Shown here: positions 63,198-64,000 of the stretch, piece by piece
Numbering within the stretch: position 1 is the first letter of the stretch
Layout: every line of letters begins with the position of its first letter
Source of the DNA: Kitasatospora phosalacinea
GTDB lineage: Bacteria > Actinomycetota > Actinomycetes > Streptomycetales > Streptomycetaceae
NCBI RefSeq assembly: GCF_030268885.1
Contig: NZ_BSSA01000025.1
Location: 1 to 64,000 of the forward strand
Length of the DNA: 64,000 nt
Reading direction: 5' to 3'
The notes under the pieces: generated by a model
Told to the model about the DNA's origin: nothing
What the model saw: the letters and a program-made list of their open reading frames with translations, nothing else
The model's database searches: none
Made by a program: the position numbers and the translations under genes

Positions 63198-64000
63198 CTA
63201 CCGGGTGCCGGTGGCGTAGCGGTTGGCCGGACGGGGGAGGCGGAGCAGGCCGCGGAGGGTGTCGGCCTCGTAGGCGGTGCGGAAGGCGTGGCGGCGGCGG
63301 AGCTCGGGGACGAGGCCGGTGGTGATCGCGGTGAGGTCGTGGGGGAGGGCGCCGGGGCGCAGGCGGAAGCCGTCCAGGCCCGCCCCGCGCCAGTCGAGCA
63401 GCAGGTCGGCGAGTTCGCCGGGGGTGCCGGTGAAGACCTCGGCGTCGGAGGCGTACGGGGCGCCGTCCAGGTCGTCGAGGCGGCGCTTGCGGGCGGCGGC
63501 CCGGCCGGGTCGCTCGTCCAGGAACACCACCAGGTCGGCGAAGACCTTCAGCGGCTGCGGGAGCGGGCGGGGGTGGGTGGCGGAGGCGGCGGCGAGGGCG
63601 TCGAGGCGGGCGGTGGTGTCGGCGCGCGAGTGCGGGGTCAGGTAGACCAGGTCGGCCGCGGCGGCGGCGAGTCCGTACGGCGTGCTCGCGTGGGCGAGGA
63701 CGGTCACCAGGGGCTGGCCCTGCGGCGGGCGCGGGGTGATGGACGGGCCGCGGACGGAGAAGTGCGCGCCGGTGAAGTCGACGTGGTGCAGTTTGGCGGC
63801 GTCCAGGTAGCGGCCGGTCGCGGTGTCGCGGATCACCGCGTCGTCCTCCCAGCTGTCCCAGAGCCGGCGGACGGCCTCGGCCACCTCGTGGGCCTCGTCG
63901 AAGAGTTCGCGCAGCCGGGCGGCGATCAGTTCGGAGTCGCGGACGTCGGCGTCGGTGAGCTGCGGGGTGGTGCGGCGGCCGAAGTGGGCGGCGTCGGCGG
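63198..64000 (-). CDS. Flavin-dependent (LLM/NtaA-SnaA type) monooxygenase, C-terminal part
   Basis: The gene begins outside the window; only its last ~267 codons are present. LWDSWEDDAVIRDTATGRYL, then HVDFTGAHFSVRGPSITPRP and QGQPLVTVLAHASTPYGLAA, match the bacterial luciferase-like monooxygenases of the NtaA/SnaA/DszA group that use reduced FMN supplied by a reductase. The end (RRHAFRTAYEADTLRGLLRL PRPANR) is the typical C-terminus. The substrate cannot be inferred. Convergent with the VOC gene. Confidence 0.9.
   Translation of the reverse strand, partial: ADAAHFGRRTTPQLTDADVRDSELIAARLRELFDEAHEVAEAVRRLWDSWEDDAVIRDTATGRYLDAAKLHHVDFTGAHFSVRGPSITPRPPQGQPLVTVLAHASTPYGLAAAAADLVYLTPHSRADTTARLDALAAASATHPRPLPQPLKVFADLVVFLDERPGRAAARKRRLDDLDGAPYASDAEVFTGTPGELADLLLDWRGAGLDGFRLRPGALPHDLTAITTGLVPELRRRHAFRTAYEADTLRGLLRLPRPANRYATGTR

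Noticed and set aside
63156..63198. Two copies of CCGTCGGGCGGCGTCC after the VOC gene
   Set aside because: Two short GC-rich copies 27 bp apart between convergent genes; probably chance or part of a weak terminator, not a CRISPR or functional repeat array.
1..64000. CRISPR array, prophage, BGC core enzyme or rRNA operon
   Set aside because: No regularly spaced repeats, phage structural genes, PKS/NRPS/terpene core enzymes or rRNA sequence were seen.

Overview
The window is GC-rich actinobacterial DNA with strong third-position G/C bias, frequent GTG starts, GGAGG-type ribosome sites and gene families typical of Streptomycetaceae: universal stress protein (USP) clusters, CBS/BON proteins, a cold-shock protein with a long leader, Tat-exported CAZymes, a YtrA-type GntR/ABC operon and a SpoIIE-type phosphatase. 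Streptomyces or Kitasatospora is the most likely source. That is an inference from gene content; there is no rRNA or other marker gene here.

Positions 1 to about 9.6 kb are an accessory, island-like region. It opens with the 3' end of an IS5-type transposase that truncates a short-chain dehydrogenase. A Nudix/phosphotransferase/Nudix cluster follows, then an SBD-HNH endonuclease of the phosphorothioate-DNA-dependent (ScoMcrA-like) type, then a convergent, visibly less GC-rich STAND ATPase with an N-terminal nuclease-like domain and a TPR C-terminus (NLR-like, probable anti-phage effector). A broken tRNA 3' half, a broken gene with a nuclease-like C-terminus, a GH1 beta-glucosidase and the orphan 3' end of a second GH1 gene mark the boundary.

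9.77-22.9 kb is a stress/dormancy block: five USP genes (two of them tandem-domain), two CBS-BON proteins, a baeRF2 (Rv2629/Vms1-like) protein, a DUF1876 (Rv2632c-like) protein, an SDR, an 81-residue conserved small protein, a decayed Hsp20, a cold-shock protein, a DEAD-box helicase, a CBS pair, a STAS protein and a DUF2231 membrane protein. Four copies of a GGGCC-N4-GGCCC palindrome lie upstream of the main units. They have the same geometry as mycobacterial DosR boxes and suggest one shared regulon.

23.0-28.7 kb holds a D-amino-acid unit (fold-III PLP enzyme, GntP-like permease, D-aminoacylase) divergent from an AsnC-type regulator. 28.8-38.7 kb is a secreted carbohydrate-degradation block: a CE1-type esterase with a ricin-type lectin behind a LacI-type operator, a secreted BNR/propeller protein, and a Tat-exported GH115 alpha-glucuronidase behind a CGAAA-N-TTTCG operator; an alpha/beta hydrolase and a DUF1963-like protein lie between them on the other strand.

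38.9-49.7 kb is the most unusual part: two overlapping genes encoding a 2,693-residue repeat/P-loop ATPase/protein-kinase protein and a 915-residue protein with alternating NERD-like and pseudokinase modules. I recognise no named system with this layout. It is a candidate new signalling or anti-phage system.

49.7-64 kb is ordinary chromosome: beta-carbonic anhydrase, methyltransferase, DUF1275, HAD protein, an MFS/SpoIIE-phosphatase fusion, FAD monooxygenase, an ArsR/SRPBCC/RibD-like operon, a GntR/ABC operon with a clear operator, a two-domain VOC protein and the 3' part of a flavin-dependent monooxygenase.
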